DNA of 64,000 nt. Origin: Thysanoteuthis rhombus (taxonomy: Eukaryota > Mollusca > Cephalopoda > Oegopsida > Thysanoteuthidae). Both the position numbers and the translations under genes were made by a program. Shown in pieces: positions 30,903 to 45,822 of the stretch. The DNA lies in the NCBI GenBank assembly GCA_963457665.1, contig OY735219.1:18000033-18064032 (forward strand), in the 5' to 3' direction. The notes below the pieces were generated by a model. That model was not told where the DNA came from and made no database searches. It worked only from the letters and a program-made list of their open reading frames with translations. Positions within the stretch are counted from its first letter, which is position 1, and every line of letters begins with the position of its first letter.

Positions 30903-31192
30903 ATATATATATATATGGGTATGTGTGTATGTTCTGCTACACACACATACACTCACACACGCATATACACACATATATATGTGTGTGTGTGTTTTTGAGT
31001 GTATGTGTATGACAATTAGCATTTCTGTGTGTCTCTATTTCCAACATACATAAACACACACATAAATATATATATATATATATGTATGCGGGTATGTGTG
31101 TGGGATCTGCTACACGCATATACACTCACACACGCACATACACACATATATATATGTGTGTGTGTATGTGTGTTTGAGTGTATGTGTATGTG
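30835..31192. repeat. compound TA/CA/GT minisatellite, duplicated block
   Basis: Two similar blocks follow each other. Each has (TA)n, then a GGTATGTGTGT-like piece, CTGCTACAC, CACTCACACACGC, ATACACACATATATAT, (GT)n and GAGTGTATGTGTATG. The first copy is about 30836-31010 and the second about 31063-31192, separated by about 50 bp. The duplication involves a block of well over 100 bp, not just the dinucleotides. Confidence 0.8.
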
Positions 31193-31540
31193 TCTAGGAA
31201 ATTAAACATCTTTGACAAATATGTTCTCTATTGCCGGAAAATTTCTCAATAATATGAGTAACTTTCAGCGTTGATATGAACTCTTCTAATCCATTTTATT
31301 CCGGTTCCATCTGTTAATGATATCAAATCAATATTGTTGATAAACACGACCGATGTTTGCTTAGTCAGATAGAAACAACTTTTGGGCTTCAATAATTACA
31401 GTACAACAATAGTAATCTTGGGATATAACAACAAAGAATGATTAGTTTTTGGTTGAGTAAATCTTATAACCTGCGACGAACGTCACAAGGTCTGTGATAG
31501 CAAATTGACTGTCAACCAACCAGAAAGCAGTTGAAAGTGA
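31193..31540. other. non-coding stretch
   Basis: No gene recognised. Confidence 0.5.
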
Positions 31541-31711
31541 AGAGGGAGAGAGAGACAGAGCGAGAGATGGAAGAGAAAGAGAGAGAGAGAAAGAGAGAGG
31601 GGGAGGGAGAGGAGAGGGAGACACAGTATGAGACTAGAGAAAGAAGGGAGAGAAAAAGCGGGACTGATTCAATAATGCTAATTTCAGAAATATCGAGAGA
31701 GGGGGGGGGGT
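31541..31711. repeat. GA-rich purine tract
   Basis: About 170 bases dominated by GAGA and GGGAGA, ending in a run of ten G. The Ser/Leu-rich and Glu/Arg-rich frames are artefacts. Confidence 0.85.
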
Positions 31712-33991
31712 AGACGTTCAGATCGCTGGTTGGGTACTTAAATGAAAAAGTAAAGGAAATAAATAAACTGTTTGCTTCTTGCAAAACAAAGAGGAAACGA
31801 ACCAAGGGAGAGAAATGGGGAGGGAGTCAAGCGCAATAGAATTTCCTAATCATGTAAATAATGCCGGGAAAATGTGTTAACGATGTTGCAGGTTTTAAAG
31901 AAAATCTGTTCCTGCGTTAAATCTTTATGTCATGAAGGGTATTATAACTTTCTAAATTTCTCATTGGCCGAAAAGAAGTATCTGTGATTCCTTAAGAACG
32001 GGTATTTGGAGGTTTTTCAAAAGTTGTAGCATATGACTTGTATGCTCAAGAGAGTACATGTAAAACAACTCAATTCATTTGGTAAATCGGTATCATCATT
32101 CGTGTTTGGAAGATAATTTACATGGTATGAGGAAGTCGTGACGGTTGATTTAAATCTTTAAAAAACAAAAAAATATCATGTTGGATGCATTTTGGGTGAT
32201 TATTTGCACTTTTGGCGATACTTCTGTCTTATTGGATATCGAAATGAAGGAGAAATATGCCGAAGTACAGTTATTCGGAAATCATAAAAAACAGAAATCC
32301 TTTGTTACTATTGTAAATGTTTTTTGTTTTTTTTGTTGGTTAAAATCTAGAATTAACGTCGGTCATTTGACTGAATCTGAATAACTCAGTTTTGATGAAC
32401 AATTATTTCGTAAGCCATTAGGAGATTTTCTCTTACTTTGTAACTATATAGGTAAACAATGCCATTTTTTTCGTGTGCTTTATGGAAATGAATTTTTGAA
32501 GTATTAGATTACTTCTTGCACTTCCTCTCAGTTTGTTTAAAATGTTGTTCTCTGTTGAAGGAAATTATACACGAGATTCTTTTGGATAATTTTCTTTTCA
32601 AGAGAAAAACAAATTTCTAGGTATCAGCGAGTGATTTATGTCTGGAGTGGTATCTTTTAATTTTTCGTTTGTTTTAACATTACTTGAGCATGAATTCTAA
32701 AACTTAAATCTTCTAAATATGAAACTTATACGGCCTTCATGTCTTTTTGAAATCTTCAATTTTTGAAAACTAAATGCGTGCCGAAAAGATCGTCTCATTT
32801 CAATTTTCGAAAAAAATAGATATGTATTCCTTCTGCTTTTTTTCTACTTTCAATCATTCATTACTTGGTTTCATGGATTGGTGGGACAAAACTTCTTTAA
32901 CCTTTTGAGGGATACTTCTTCTTGCATTGTAACTGGCTTAAGTGGACTGGTTTCTTTTCTCGTCTCTTAGACGGAATTACATCTTTGAAGTATTCAATCA
33001 TCCCTCGTGGTTTCATTCGGTTCGTTAAAAATATTATTCATGGTCGAAAGAAATTATTTTACCATTTTTATATTATCGGAATCTCAAATCGAATTTTCTG
33101 CTTTCGAACATTTTCATAATGGTAACAAAAAAACAGCAGAGACTGGATGCATGTCCTCGCAGGTTTGACACGGGGTCAAGGTTGCCTGAGCTCGATCAAC
33201 GTTGTGCAAATTTGATTTCACAACTTGCCAGTTAGTCCACTCAAAACACTTTTTTCAATTTCATCCAAACATTTTCATACACATAAACTCCAACCTTATT
33301 TTGAAACATCAGTAAACAACCAGAACCTTTTCGAAAACTGTAACATCCAGAACAAAAACATCTTTTAGTTTTCCCAAGAGTTTTACACTCTTTGGTTGTT
33401 GTTTTCAAATTTGCACGCTCTTCTATGGCAAAGGAGTTTTAAAAGCCTTTTATTGACATTTCGGTGACCTTGCGTCAGTTCTGTCCATTTGTCTTTCAAT
33501 TCTATCAAACTGATTTCCATCATGTTACTTTTCATTATTTCCAAAAGAAGCAGAACAAAGTGTTAAAACAAAGAAATAAAAGAAAGTATGTGTCATTCAC
33601 AAGGCACTTAATGGGGCAGAGATGAAAATGTATGAATGGTTTTTAGGACGTGTTGCAATCTTTGCGAGTCCATATGAGCAAATGTATGTCCAAGTTGACG
33701 GATTGAATGGGGAAAAAATCGATGCCGCCTAATCCAAGCATTGAAAATGAGTTTAGGGTGGAAAATACAAGCAGGGCCTTATTATCGGTCAGAAAATATA
33801 TGCATATATATATATATCCATTTTTTATTTCGATGAATGGACTTGAAAAAAAAAAAAATTATACACGTCTCCTTCTCTATATGAATGTTCGATTTTACCC
33901 AGACATTTACAAAACCATCCTCCACAACTCAACAGCGACATTTTAGAACAAACAATACCTTTTCTGCAAGGAAAATAAATACATATTCAGC
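31712..33991. other. non-coding stretch
   Basis: No gene recognised in 2.3 kb. A 65-codon frame at 32922-33119 shows no domain. Confidence 0.5.
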
Positions 33992-34130
<139 letters not shown>

Positions 34131-35562
34131 AGTGTTTGTATGTGTGTTTATGCACGTGCGTGTGTATCTCTTCTCAAAAAATCCCCGATTCCAAAGAAGT
34201 ATATCCACATCCAAATAAATCTTTTGACATAGGCATTACAAAAGTGAACACATCAAACAAGCAATTCTCTGTGGACACTCCCATTCGAGAGTGTAGATCC
34301 AAATATTTGGGCAATCCCATTCCTCATGTGAATATTCTCTTGAAGAGGAAACAATTTCTTCACAAGAAGAAGATAAAAGATTCAGTATCTGGTTTTGAAT
34401 AGGATTTGTGTTGAAGGAACGGCAAATTAACACCAGCCTTCCCTCCTAAACAACGCTTGAAACGTATTACATCCTCACATGGCTAAATAGGATTTCATGT
34501 CAGTATCCGAACAGACTGACAGGGACGACAGGGGGGGGGTGATCGCACTCTCCTGGATAGAATGGTATTTCAATCGAGGCGATTGACGTCGTCGACTCAG
34601 CAGGAAAAAATAGAATCTGACTAGAAGTTGGATTGATTGGTTGCTAGATCTGAAACTGGAAGATCCATGGATCAATTTTGTTTTTTGTATAAAGATCCCA
34701 CACTGCAATGAGTTTCATTTGAGAAATTAAAAATTCCGGGGGGATATACACTGATTTGTGTGCTTCCAGGGAGTGAATAGCATCATAGATCAAAATGAAT
34801 TATTTAAATTGATGCCTAATATTATATGTAATCTTGTATCATGGAATTATTACATTATATTATCTACAGTGATAGTGCCGATTTTTGACACACATGCAGC
34901 TTTGCATAATCTATATAATGTTCTCAGGAACTAATCGGAATCTACCAGGATTGTATCAATCATGTGATTGAGGACATTTAAAAAGAAACGGCTTTAAAGT
35001 ATTCGTTAAATAATCTAATATTCTTAAAACTTGAGCGCTGCTGCATGAATATAAAACTAAGTTTTTGGTGCCAGGAAATCTGTCTCTTTCAAAATAATTG
35101 TGGAACTATTTTATTTGATTTAATGTGATTCAAAAAACATAAATGCATTCAGGACTGTTCTTACTGGCGGAAACCAGATTTTCCTTGCGAAGGAACTTTC
35201 TCTGCATCAGGATTTTTAATAATTTGATTTGTTTGTTTTGATTTGTTTGTAAAGAGAATGTACATTCTTGTCCAAATGCACTCGCGGGCCTCTTTTCAAT
35301 GGCCAACGTTTAATTCCAGTCCACGTCGTTATAATTTGAATTTGATTCAGACTAGCATGGAGTCATAAATTAAAATGTTGGAAAGACGCCAGGCAAAACA
35401 GAAATAGTTTGGTTAGACGCCTTTGCTTGAAGAATTAGATTTGCCATGACGCCAGGAAGGATAAAATTGGTCTCACTGGATCATATATCAATGGAAGGGA
35501 AGAAATGACAGGTTTCTCTTGAATGTGCGAGTATATATGTACGCCCCTATGTTTACACCATC

Positions 35563-35564
<2 letters not shown>
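34131..35564. other. non-coding stretch
   Basis: A short run of nine G near 34533. No gene recognised. Confidence 0.5.
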
Positions 35565-35625
<61 letters not shown>

Positions 35626-35639
35626 CGTGTGCGTGTGTG
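35565..35639. repeat. (TA)n(GT)n microsatellite
   Basis: About 40 bases of (TA)n followed by about 35 bases of (GT)n with GCGT variants. Confidence 0.95.
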
Positions 35640-36839
35640 GGCGTATGTGTTACGTACATATATGCTTGTATGTATAACTGATATATTAATTCATAATGTT
35701 CCCCATTCTCCAAATGCAATTAATTGCAATGACGATGTTTCACAGAAGCAGTCCAGCATAGTTAACTAATTACGTAGAAGAATATGGTTCGTAATAATGA
35801 TTTGTCCGTTCTTAGCAGTCAGTCCAAATCAGAACGGGACCAATAATCCCAGATAATCGTTACTTGATCGAAGAAAAATGCACTATTGCTTTAAGAAAAT
35901 CTTTACAGATTACAACGCACCAAAACTCCTTAATAAGCAAAACTTGGTCAAGGGATCACAAATTGGAACAGAACCAAAGTCCCTGATAAGCAATATGCTG
36001 GAGAGATATACTCATATTCTAAAGAAATCGGTTCCGTTTTTTTACGAAAAATTCTCCTTTTCCTTTGTTGTTCTTGGATGAATGTTTCTTTCTTTATACA
36101 TTGAATATCGAACACCATTCGCTGAAGGCTATTATTATGTACGGAATGCTCATTAATATACTATGAAAGGAAAAGGCTCTAACACCGAGATCAATGCTCA
36201 GATAATATGAAAATATAAAAAAATGCCTCTAGAAACTTAACACAGAAAAAAATTAGGTAGTAATTGGCTGTGGTCAGAAAGAAATTACTCCCTGCCAAAT
36301 CCTGGTTGTTCATCTCAACTGCTGAAAAAAAAGAGGGGGTAGGAAGTATTTCCGATACCATTTAACGTTCAATCTACTTTTGTGCAACGCAGTTTTTATC
36401 CTATTATTCTCTCTTTGAGTGCAAGGAAACTGGTCCCATTATAATGCACTGTTAATGGAATAGAATCTTATGACACCACTCTTCTATAAGTGGATGATAC
36501 GAGAGGAATATAACAAAATGTTTTATTGTTATTTGATTTAGTAAAGAAAAGCACAGTTTGGCCCATACGTATAAGTGATCTGTCCGAGAAGTATTTTACT
36601 ATTTTGTAGTGACAAACATATCTACCTAATGCAGCGATACCTTGGTCCTGTTCAAAGTTTACCCCTTTTGGAACTTCCACATCTATGCCACTGTCCCTTT
36701 AAACCTGAAAAAATCTCTGAAGTTTCAATTTGGGATCGGTATCAGGCGCTTCGTTGCAATCTCCCCAATATCGCTCATAGTCTGAAATAATATCATGAAA
36801 TACCATGAATCTTTAGCTGGAACAGGCTGGAGAGTATTG
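35640..36839. other. non-coding stretch
   Basis: No gene recognised. Confidence 0.5.
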
Positions 36840-36935
36840 GAAAATCAGTGAAAGTAGGACTCCAAAGAGTAAAATAAGTTTATTATAGAAATTTATTTAT
36901 TTCTGTGCTTCATCACGCATATTCATGTTTCGTAT
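36840..36935 (-). mobile_element. possible Penelope-like terminal fragment
   Basis: On the minus strand it reads CGAAACATGAATATGCG, TGATGAAGCACAGAAA, then AATAAACTTATTTTACTC and GGAGTCCTACTTTCACTG. The TTTCTGTGC.TCATCA.CGCAT word recurs at 46490-46511, and the AATAAAC..TA segment resembles that in the 16976-17188 element. The hammerhead-like boxes are in the order GAAAC then TGATGA, which is not the order of a type I ribozyme within one unit. Assignment is tentative. Confidence 0.3.
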
Positions 36936-39823
36936 TCCTGAACAGCGAGAATCATTGTTTCACGAGACTTCATTATTCTCTCACTATTGCTCGTGTGTTT
37001 TTGAATATCCAAGAAATCCAGAATAACAGCTAAACTTTCGGCTGATTGTTAGTTTCCACCGTCTTTCAAGTGTTCGAATCAAGGTAAAGAAGATTTCGAA
37101 TGCTGATTTTCATGCTGATCTCGGTTTATCTTTGGAAGAATGTTGTAACTAGCACAATCATCGATACGTTTAATTTTCCATTTCAAAACATGGAACAATT
37201 ACGCAACCTTCCTATTAAGATCTGAGCTCTGCTTCTGAAATGTATTATCAGGACTTTCTGTGTATTTTCGTCTTTTTTTAAAAACTCAAGTGATTAGGCA
37301 AGCAATCATGATTTATGTAGGTATATTGAAAGCTTCATACTTTCAAATAACTTTCGTTCAGGATGACCAACTAATGATTCCGATATTTCACAATCTCTTA
37401 ATGTCAGATAGCTCACCGAAGGTCATGATCCAAATAGTGCATAGAAGCTCTAATTGAGTAAGACCTCTCCCTAGGATGTTACTGCAGTTTTTGGTTTTTT
37501 GCTGGGATGGACATTTAGTTGGGAGTCGCTCATTTGGCATGAAGATGATAGGTTGCAAAGCAGTTTCTTACACACAAAATAACATCTGAAAACGGGATCA
37601 AACTTTTGCTGAGGCCTCTTCTATTTACTTTGCTCGAACGATGTTGAGAGAAAAATTGTATATCAAACCCTCAGATCCACTAACAGATATTTTGACAAAG
37701 ATGTATCGTCACTGGCATGCTACGATGGTCAATGGACAGGAAAGGGACTATTTATTTATTTATCAATAAAAGCAAAGTAGATAAGGGGGAAAATGTCTTT
37801 ATTTATTTTTTCGTTTTTTAAATATGTATCTTGGAATCCAAGCATTTTGAATGATATTCTAAAGCTATCCTTCCTTTAGACGAACAATTTTGATGATTCC
37901 AAGATATCGAATATTCCCTCAATGAATAAATCCAATCTCAACAAGAAACCTTCTCAAATGATTAAAAATCCCCTTTTTTTCGAAATCTGTAGATAAATCG
38001 TCAACAATTATCATCAATATTGCGCTGGTAATTCCTTTATTATAATATCAGTTGGTTTTTCTTCCATCTGAAGTCCCAAATTGTCATTCTATGGTTGTTA
38101 TCAAATAGGAAGGATGGAAAATAAAGAAAATGTATCCAAAGAGAGTTTAACATGCTTTTTTATTTTTGAGCTTGCCTTCCTTCGATGGCTGCCTGACCAA
38201 TTAGGCTATGAAGAACAACCGGCAGCAATGATTAAAATCTAACAGCAAAGTTTAATCCCAGCCTTTGGCTGACAAAACCCTGCAATCTTTGTTCTAAAAA
38301 TATTGATAGTAATAGTCTGAGTTAATATTTAGTTATGATATTTAATGTTACGTAAAACTGAAACGGGCTTTTTGGTTTGCTGATTAAGAGGAATTTGGAC
38401 GGATTTTTTATGTGCATCCCTGCAGTATATAATTGGTTTCCTCAAGTTAAAGATTGATACTAGAGGAAGTGCTTTTATTGGAAAGAAAGTCTGCTGATGA
38501 TTTCGGCACATGATAACGGCCGTCTCTGTGTTGCAAATACTAAACATGTATGAGTTGGGACAGTATGCTTTCCCACAAAGGACATATTTTCAAGACCTAC
38601 ATTTTGTGATTACTACTAGTTTCTCTCAATTCAATGTTCTTAGCCTGATCCCTATTTTATATGATCTCAAGTTATCCAGAATCCCCCTATGGAATAAAAC
38701 CAGCGAAAACCAGAACCGTGCCTGAATTATTGCGTAAGGTTCTGAAAAGCCAAAGGGAACAATTTTGATGATTGGGTTTTACTTCGTGAGAAATTATATG
38801 AATAAATCATATGAATAATTTCACAGGGAATCTCCTCAGTACTCCTATATCTTGCGCAGTATTCAAACCGACTTCAGTTTTTATAGAATGCTTGTTTATT
38901 GAGCATTTTACTTACTTGATGATGACAATTTCAATTCCTGGGTGGAAATAGAACCTTATTTAGGTGGGAAAAGGAGAAAGCAACATCACAAGGACGCATC
39001 GATTAATACTTGACATGTTTGGAATGAATGCATAATGCGCCCTCCCAAAAGATTTTTTTCGTTCCCGGTCAGTAATGAAGAAGCCAATCAATCCCTTTGT
39101 TTGACAGACCTTCTGCAGCTGCCGTGGAATAATTTGACGCTTTTCTGTGGGAACAGCAGATCAAAACTAGACTTCTAAGAGACATGGGAACCCCTCCATA
39201 GACTTCCAATAAACGATAATTCCGGTGATTCAAAAAATTTGATCTTTCCTTCTCTATTGAGATTATTCTGTACTTTATTTTCTTTCTATTTTTGCTGTTG
39301 TGATTGACTTAACCAATAAAACAAAGTCATTAATTGTCATTTGAACAGAATGCAATGCTACGATCATGAAATTGATAACTGGCACTCGCTCAAACTCATT
39401 TTCCCCTCCTTTCACACGGATCTTCATTCAAAGTAAGGAGGTTAAGCATGATAAATTTGTAACAGTTGTAATAAGGCATACGATATTTGTACTGCTTTTT
39501 TCGATGTTTGCCTGACTAATAAAGGCCTCTAATCTAACTAATTTGTGAGAAAACACTATATTCACTGATGTTATTTAGAAATGAATCATTGGAATCATTT
39601 AGCAAGGATTGCCCTCATTCTTTTGTGAATTTTAGAGGACAACAATCAATTTGACCGAATTTTTTTGTTTTTTTGATGACACTTTTCGTTTATTCCACTT
39701 AACAACAAGTATTGAACCTACAACAATCAGGTGACCCTATGAACATGCTTATGACTCAGAGCAAGACATTAGTGTGGATACTGATTAATTTTCAGGGGAT
39801 GTGAGGTGATTACCTATGATGAT
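36936..39823. other. long non-coding stretch
   Basis: Almost 2.9 kb without a supportable gene or recognised repeat. Confidence 0.5.
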
Positions 39824-41790
39824 GATCATCATCATCCCCAGTCCTTCATTGCCCGTCATTGGACATACACCTCCCCAATGATTTGAAAGACCTCTCTATC
39901 ATGGGTGTTTCGGAGCCAATTTTTATAACCTGCTGTCCCCTGTTCAGCATCTGATCTCTGGGATCGATGCTGTAAGTTTTGATGTCCATCAGCTGTCTGC
40001 CATTGTTGCAATAAAACCAGTCCATTACCATTTGGATTTTCAACGGGATCCTATGATATCTTGAACTCCTGTTTTCCCATTGATATATTGTATTGTGAAA
40101 TATCTTATTAAATTTATGATGATTCATCCATGTGCTCGTTGCATCTCTCTGAGTTATAGCGTCTCTTGGTTAAGATCTAGATTTTTAGTATGATCCTTTG
40201 CTTGATTTCTTCTTCCCTTGAGAATTCCACTGAGATCCGTTGTTTTAAGTTGATATAATTGTCTATTCTTCCTGATTTTACATTTTTGATCCTTTTCTGT
40301 TTATATTCGATGTGCTTGTTGTACGTTACTTTTCCCGCTTTAGTGAACGAGTAAGCCGACATTCTATTTTCATTCGAGCGTTCATTGTAGTTATGAAGGT
40401 TCTCTGCACGAAAGACGATGTCGTTTGAAATTTTGATGTATTTGCCATGTATTCTGATCCTTTTATTTACCCAGTCCAAGTTTTGGGAGATCATCTCGAG
40501 GTTGGCTGTGGAGTGTTTAGGTGAGCTGGTATCACATTGTCTCCCTCTTTTTCGAGTTGAAAGTGGTTTGGGTCTTTATATAGCCTGGTGAAAGAGCTAC
40601 TGTGACGGCATATGTGTTGCAGTATTCTGACGTATAGCCGTGATGACTTCGGGATTTCAAACAAAGTCAAAAGACTTTTTATATCAGTAACTTCTATTGC
40701 AACTTGGATTTCATATCCTGCTGCTTCTTCTTTTGGCTGGTTCTGCAAAATGAGATTGTCAATAGTTGAGTAGATTCTTTTGAAGCTTGGTGAATCTTGT
40801 GGTTGGTTTTTCATCTTGCGTTTTGGTGATTTGTTTCGTGATGCAATAGATGAAAGATGTGTGGATGCAGTTGAGTAGACTTGGTCTGTAGTGGTTTGTA
40901 ACTCTTGGTACCATTATGACTGCAGTGTTCCAATCTTCTGGAACTTGACTTTATTCTAGACGTAAGTTGGATAGAATAGCAAGTTCCCTCGTTATAATCT
41001 TACCTGCTTTTTTTGAGTACGTGATGCTGATCTTACATGGTCCTAAGGCTTTTTCATTTTTGTTAGTTTGATGGTTTGTTTCACCTTGCATGGTGTAACT
41101 TCACCAATATCCTCGAATTGCATCCTTCTGATTGTTTCCGGTCTTGTTTTAGTAGTGTTGAGCTTTTGGTAGAGTTTTTTTGGCTCGTTGACCATCCGGC
41201 CTCTGTTTGCTGTTTTGTTCCTATTTTTTTTATGTACTATTTATTTGTTCCAATCCAGTATTGAAATTGCTGTCTGTAGCTTTGACACCTTGACCGTTTG
41301 AGAGAATTGCCTTGATGATTGCTATCATTGATCTCCTTTAGTCTTCTCTTGTGGATTTTTTGATTCGCCCAGTTGCTTCAATTTTTTCTTCTGTTGTTGT
41401 CGCTGGTTTGAAATTTCTGCATTTTCCCATGAGTTAATCGGTACCACATAGGGATTTTTTGACAGTTTACGTACCCTTTGGTTTAAACATAGCGGTTACT
41501 TCGATTGAAAGGCAACTATTTTGTTGTTAGATTTGTGGATTTTCGTGTTGTTTCCTTCTGCTTTGGGAACTATTATTTTTTATTTTTAAGGTTGAGCTTG
41601 GAGAATCGAGTTAGGTCTTTTGGTATGCCAAGTGTTGGCTGTTTGGTATTGAACTTTTTCCTGCGTTCTTTGTTGGTGCTGATTTGAATTTTTCTTCTTA
41701 CCATTCTGAGGTCACTTCCTACGTTGACTTGCTTCAAGACCTGGATGTTTTCCCGTGTTGCTTTCGTCGGTATTTGAATGATATCAGAAT
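39824..41790 (-). mobile_element. LINE, longest copy: endonuclease end, RT and C-terminal tail (dead)
   Basis: About 2 kb of an APE-type non-LTR retrotransposon. Reading down the minus strand: the end of the endonuclease (QVNVGSDLRMVRRKIQIST, near 41720-41670, with the family SDHR motif changed to SDLR), a linker (TTEEKIEA, KKSTRED), RT fingers and palm (APGPD-region remnant, VPEDWNTAVIMVP near 40940), YSTIDNLILQ with EAAGYEI (41-40.7 kb), then LDWVNKRIRIHGKY with the catalytic FADD box degraded to SNDI (about 40465-40420), DNYINLKQRISVEF and EEEIKQRI. About 35 residues are then deleted around 40175, after which the QRAHG-to-DPRDQ tail runs to a (GAT)n end at about 39825-39838. Multiple stops. 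It is 5'-truncated within the endonuclease, and the pyrimidine-rich tract beyond 41800 marks the break. Confidence 0.85.
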
Positions 41791-41799
41791 TTTGTGTAG

Positions 41800-42260
41800 A
41801 AAGTTGTACTTTCTCTCTCTCTTTTTCCTTTTTTTTCTTTTCATTTCTATTTCATCTTTTTATACCTCCTTTCCCATTTACGTTCTGCCTTTCAGTCTTT
41901 TGTTCGATTCTTCTTAATCCATTTTATTCCCTCTCTTTTGCAGTCTTTGTCCTCTTATTTCTAGGTCATTTCCCTAATCCACCGTTTCTTAATGTTATCT
42001 TACTCTCTCCTTCTAGCCTCATCAACGCTTCTCAATACACCTTTTTCCTTCCCCTTTTTCGTCTTACAGCCTTCTTTTTTATCGTCATGTTACCTTCTAT
42101 TTTATCCCATCATCTTGTCTTCAAAACTAATTTCGCCTGTATTTACCATCTCCCAACATTACCGTCTTCCATTATCCACACCCCATTCACCTCTAAACCA
42201 CGTTTCTTGCAATGTCTACTTTTTAGTTTTTACTCCATCTAAGTTATTCCAAGAGTTTCT
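41800..42260. repeat. pyrimidine-rich stretch
   Basis: About 450 bases strongly biased to T and C. The 154- and 109-codon frames here owe their length to the near absence of purines and should not be read as genes. Confidence 0.65.
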
Positions 42261-43140
42261 AGGGTTTCTCCTTTGCTGCGAATATTTGGATTTTATCTCT
42301 TACTGCTTACACAAGGAATAGTTTCAGTCAATATTCAACTCTTGGAACTTTGAAGACAGGAACGGTTATGGAAGTTTTGATTTTATTTGACTAAATAATG
42401 TTCCATGTATTTTCTTTGATCAAAACATGTATTCGTTTATTTTCAAAACCATGAAGCTTTACTTTATTAAGAGGTATAAATCTATGAGTCTTATACTCAA
42501 TTCTTACCACTGATGGTTCGTTTTTTCATGGATGTAAAAACAATTATGTGGTTATATGGATAAAGTAATATACCGCTAATTTGATAGTTCTATACTGTCA
42601 ATGATTTTTACATTTTTGAACTCTGAAAATCTTTCTCTCTCTTATTTTAAATGCATTTCATGGTACAATTATTCATTAGAGCATTATTTTTTTCATATAC
42701 TTGCCCTTTTTTGTATGTTATGCTTCAATATTTCCTGACTACTGACGATTTTTTTTTGCTTTTATGCTGTTCTTCCATTAGCAATGCACTCACTATATAT
42801 ATATCATGGTCTCTTTTTGCACAAAATGCTTGCAGTGATTCCTGGCCACTGACAGTCCCCTTCCTCCCGGTCTTTATTGTTGAACATACGGTCAAAATCC
42901 GATCAGAACTATACGGTCTGTTAGGACAAAAATGACGAGAATTGAGTTGGGGATGAAATAGAAGTAAAGTCTGTGGGTAGACATAAAAAAAACCCTTGTA
43001 CATCTGGTTCAAATAAAGTCGGTGCTGAAATACAATCAGGAATTTTTTTCCAGGTTTCACTTTTAATCAGGAGATTTTTCTTCATATTTAACATTGTTTG
43101 GTACCATATTCTTCAAATTTATTATCTTTCATTTCAATCC
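42261..43140. other. non-coding stretch
   Basis: No gene recognised. Confidence 0.5.
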
Positions 43141-43330
43141 TCCCCATTTTCCTTTTTCTGCACCTTCTTCTTGTTCTAGTTCTTGTTCTTTTTCTTCTTT
43201 TTCTTGTTGTTGTTGTTGTTGTTGTTGTTCTTCTTCTTCTTCTTCTTTTTCTTCTTCTTCTTCTTCCCTATCCTTCTCTCACTCCTTCTCAGCCTCAATA
43301 TACTCCTTGTCCTTCTTTTTCTCCGTAACT
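43141..43330. repeat. pyrimidine tract with (TTG)n(TTC)n
   Basis: A T/C-rich region containing about eight TTG units followed by about twelve TTC units. Ser-, Cys-, Val- and Leu-rich frames come from this. Confidence 0.85.
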
Positions 43331-43986
43331 CCCACTGCTTTTTGTTCAACTGTACTTGAGATTAATCATCAACACGGAACGACATCTGAACCCAACCAGA
43401 CTTATTACATCGTCTGCATCATCCGTGGAGACCTAATAAATTATTGTTTGTACAGCTTTGCCTTTTGACCCTTTCGTGGACAGAAAACAAATCTGACAGT
43501 TAAAGCAATGACAAATCCTGACAAAACATCGAGAGAAGAAGCCAGAAAATATGTTGAGTTTGAATCAAGAGTCTGCATCAATAAACTTCTATTTTCTGAC
43601 ATGTTCATATCCTGGTAACACAAAGGGATATATTCAACAGAAAGATGGTGGTAGCAACATTTGATCCACAATTTGCAAAAAAAACTCGTAGAGGTGAATC
43701 GTATTTTATGAATATTTTCCCAAATTTTTTTCAAGTTATAGCCATGAGAGAATTCACAAAGAAAAAATCGTACAGTTTTGAAATCTACCATAGTAGGACA
43801 CAACATTATCAAAAACACCTGAAACAAGTTAGTAAAAACCTTGGCCAGTGTGCTTTAATACAAGGAAAAATTCCTCTAACGATTTTTTTAATGATGTACA
43901 TATATTTATACTAATGTATACGTTTGCATACACATAGCTACACAAATGCACACGTGCAAATACGTTGTTATATATGTATATCGATA
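43331..43986. other. non-coding stretch
   Basis: A 128-codon minus frame (43441-43827) overlaps an 89-codon plus frame. Neither shows a domain. Confidence 0.45.
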
Positions 43987-43987
43987 C

Positions 43988-44078
<91 letters not shown>

Positions 44079-44086
44079 GAGAGAGT
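43987..44086. repeat. (TA)n(GA)n(CAGA)n microsatellite
   Basis: About 22 bases of (TA)n, about 30 of (GA)n, then about ten CAGA units and a GA end. Confidence 0.95.
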
Positions 44087-44600
44087 GAAAAGAAAAAAAG
44101 AAAAGAGAAAGGTAGAAAGGCACTAGTATTTTACAGAACGATCAAATATACAAAAGATAGGTAAAATGTAGACAAAAGCTGCACAAGTTATAGATTACTC
44201 ATTAACTTTGATATTTTATTTGGAGGGTGTTTGTTAATGGCAGTTCACTGAAAAAATTCCCCAGATAAATTCTGAGTAACATATAAAGAGAGTATTGAGT
44301 GTTTTTTAGGTGATGGGTATTGGGAAAAAAGACTGGAATAAATCCATCCTCAGTGGCGTAGTCTTTTCTTACGTATCATAGCATGGTCACTGTAGCTGTA
44401 GTCCTCAGAATTGAACTGTTCTGTGTAGACTCATCCTTAGTTCTTAAGTCTTTTGGGAACAGTACCACATACATACTCATTAAGACGAACGAATACATGT
44501 ACATACTAACATACGTGTATTTGCATATATATATAATATATAACCAGCACAAGTCTGCACAGCCACACTCAGATAATTTATACATTTGCACACGTATGAG
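44087..44600. other. non-coding stretch
   Basis: No gene recognised. Confidence 0.5.

Positions 44601-45762
<1,162 letters not shown>

Positions 45763-45819
<57 letters not shown>
45763..45819. repeat. (TA)n microsatellite
   Basis: About 56 bases of TA dinucleotides. Confidence 0.95.

Positions 45820-45822
<3 letters not shown>

Noticed and set aside
41778..42321. 154- and 109-codon open frames
   Set aside because: They lie in a strongly pyrimidine-biased stretch where stop codons are rare. The proteins are Phe/Leu/Ser-rich low complexity with no domain.
43441..43827. 128-codon minus frame
   Set aside because: It overlaps another frame on the plus strand and shows no domain or flanking signals.
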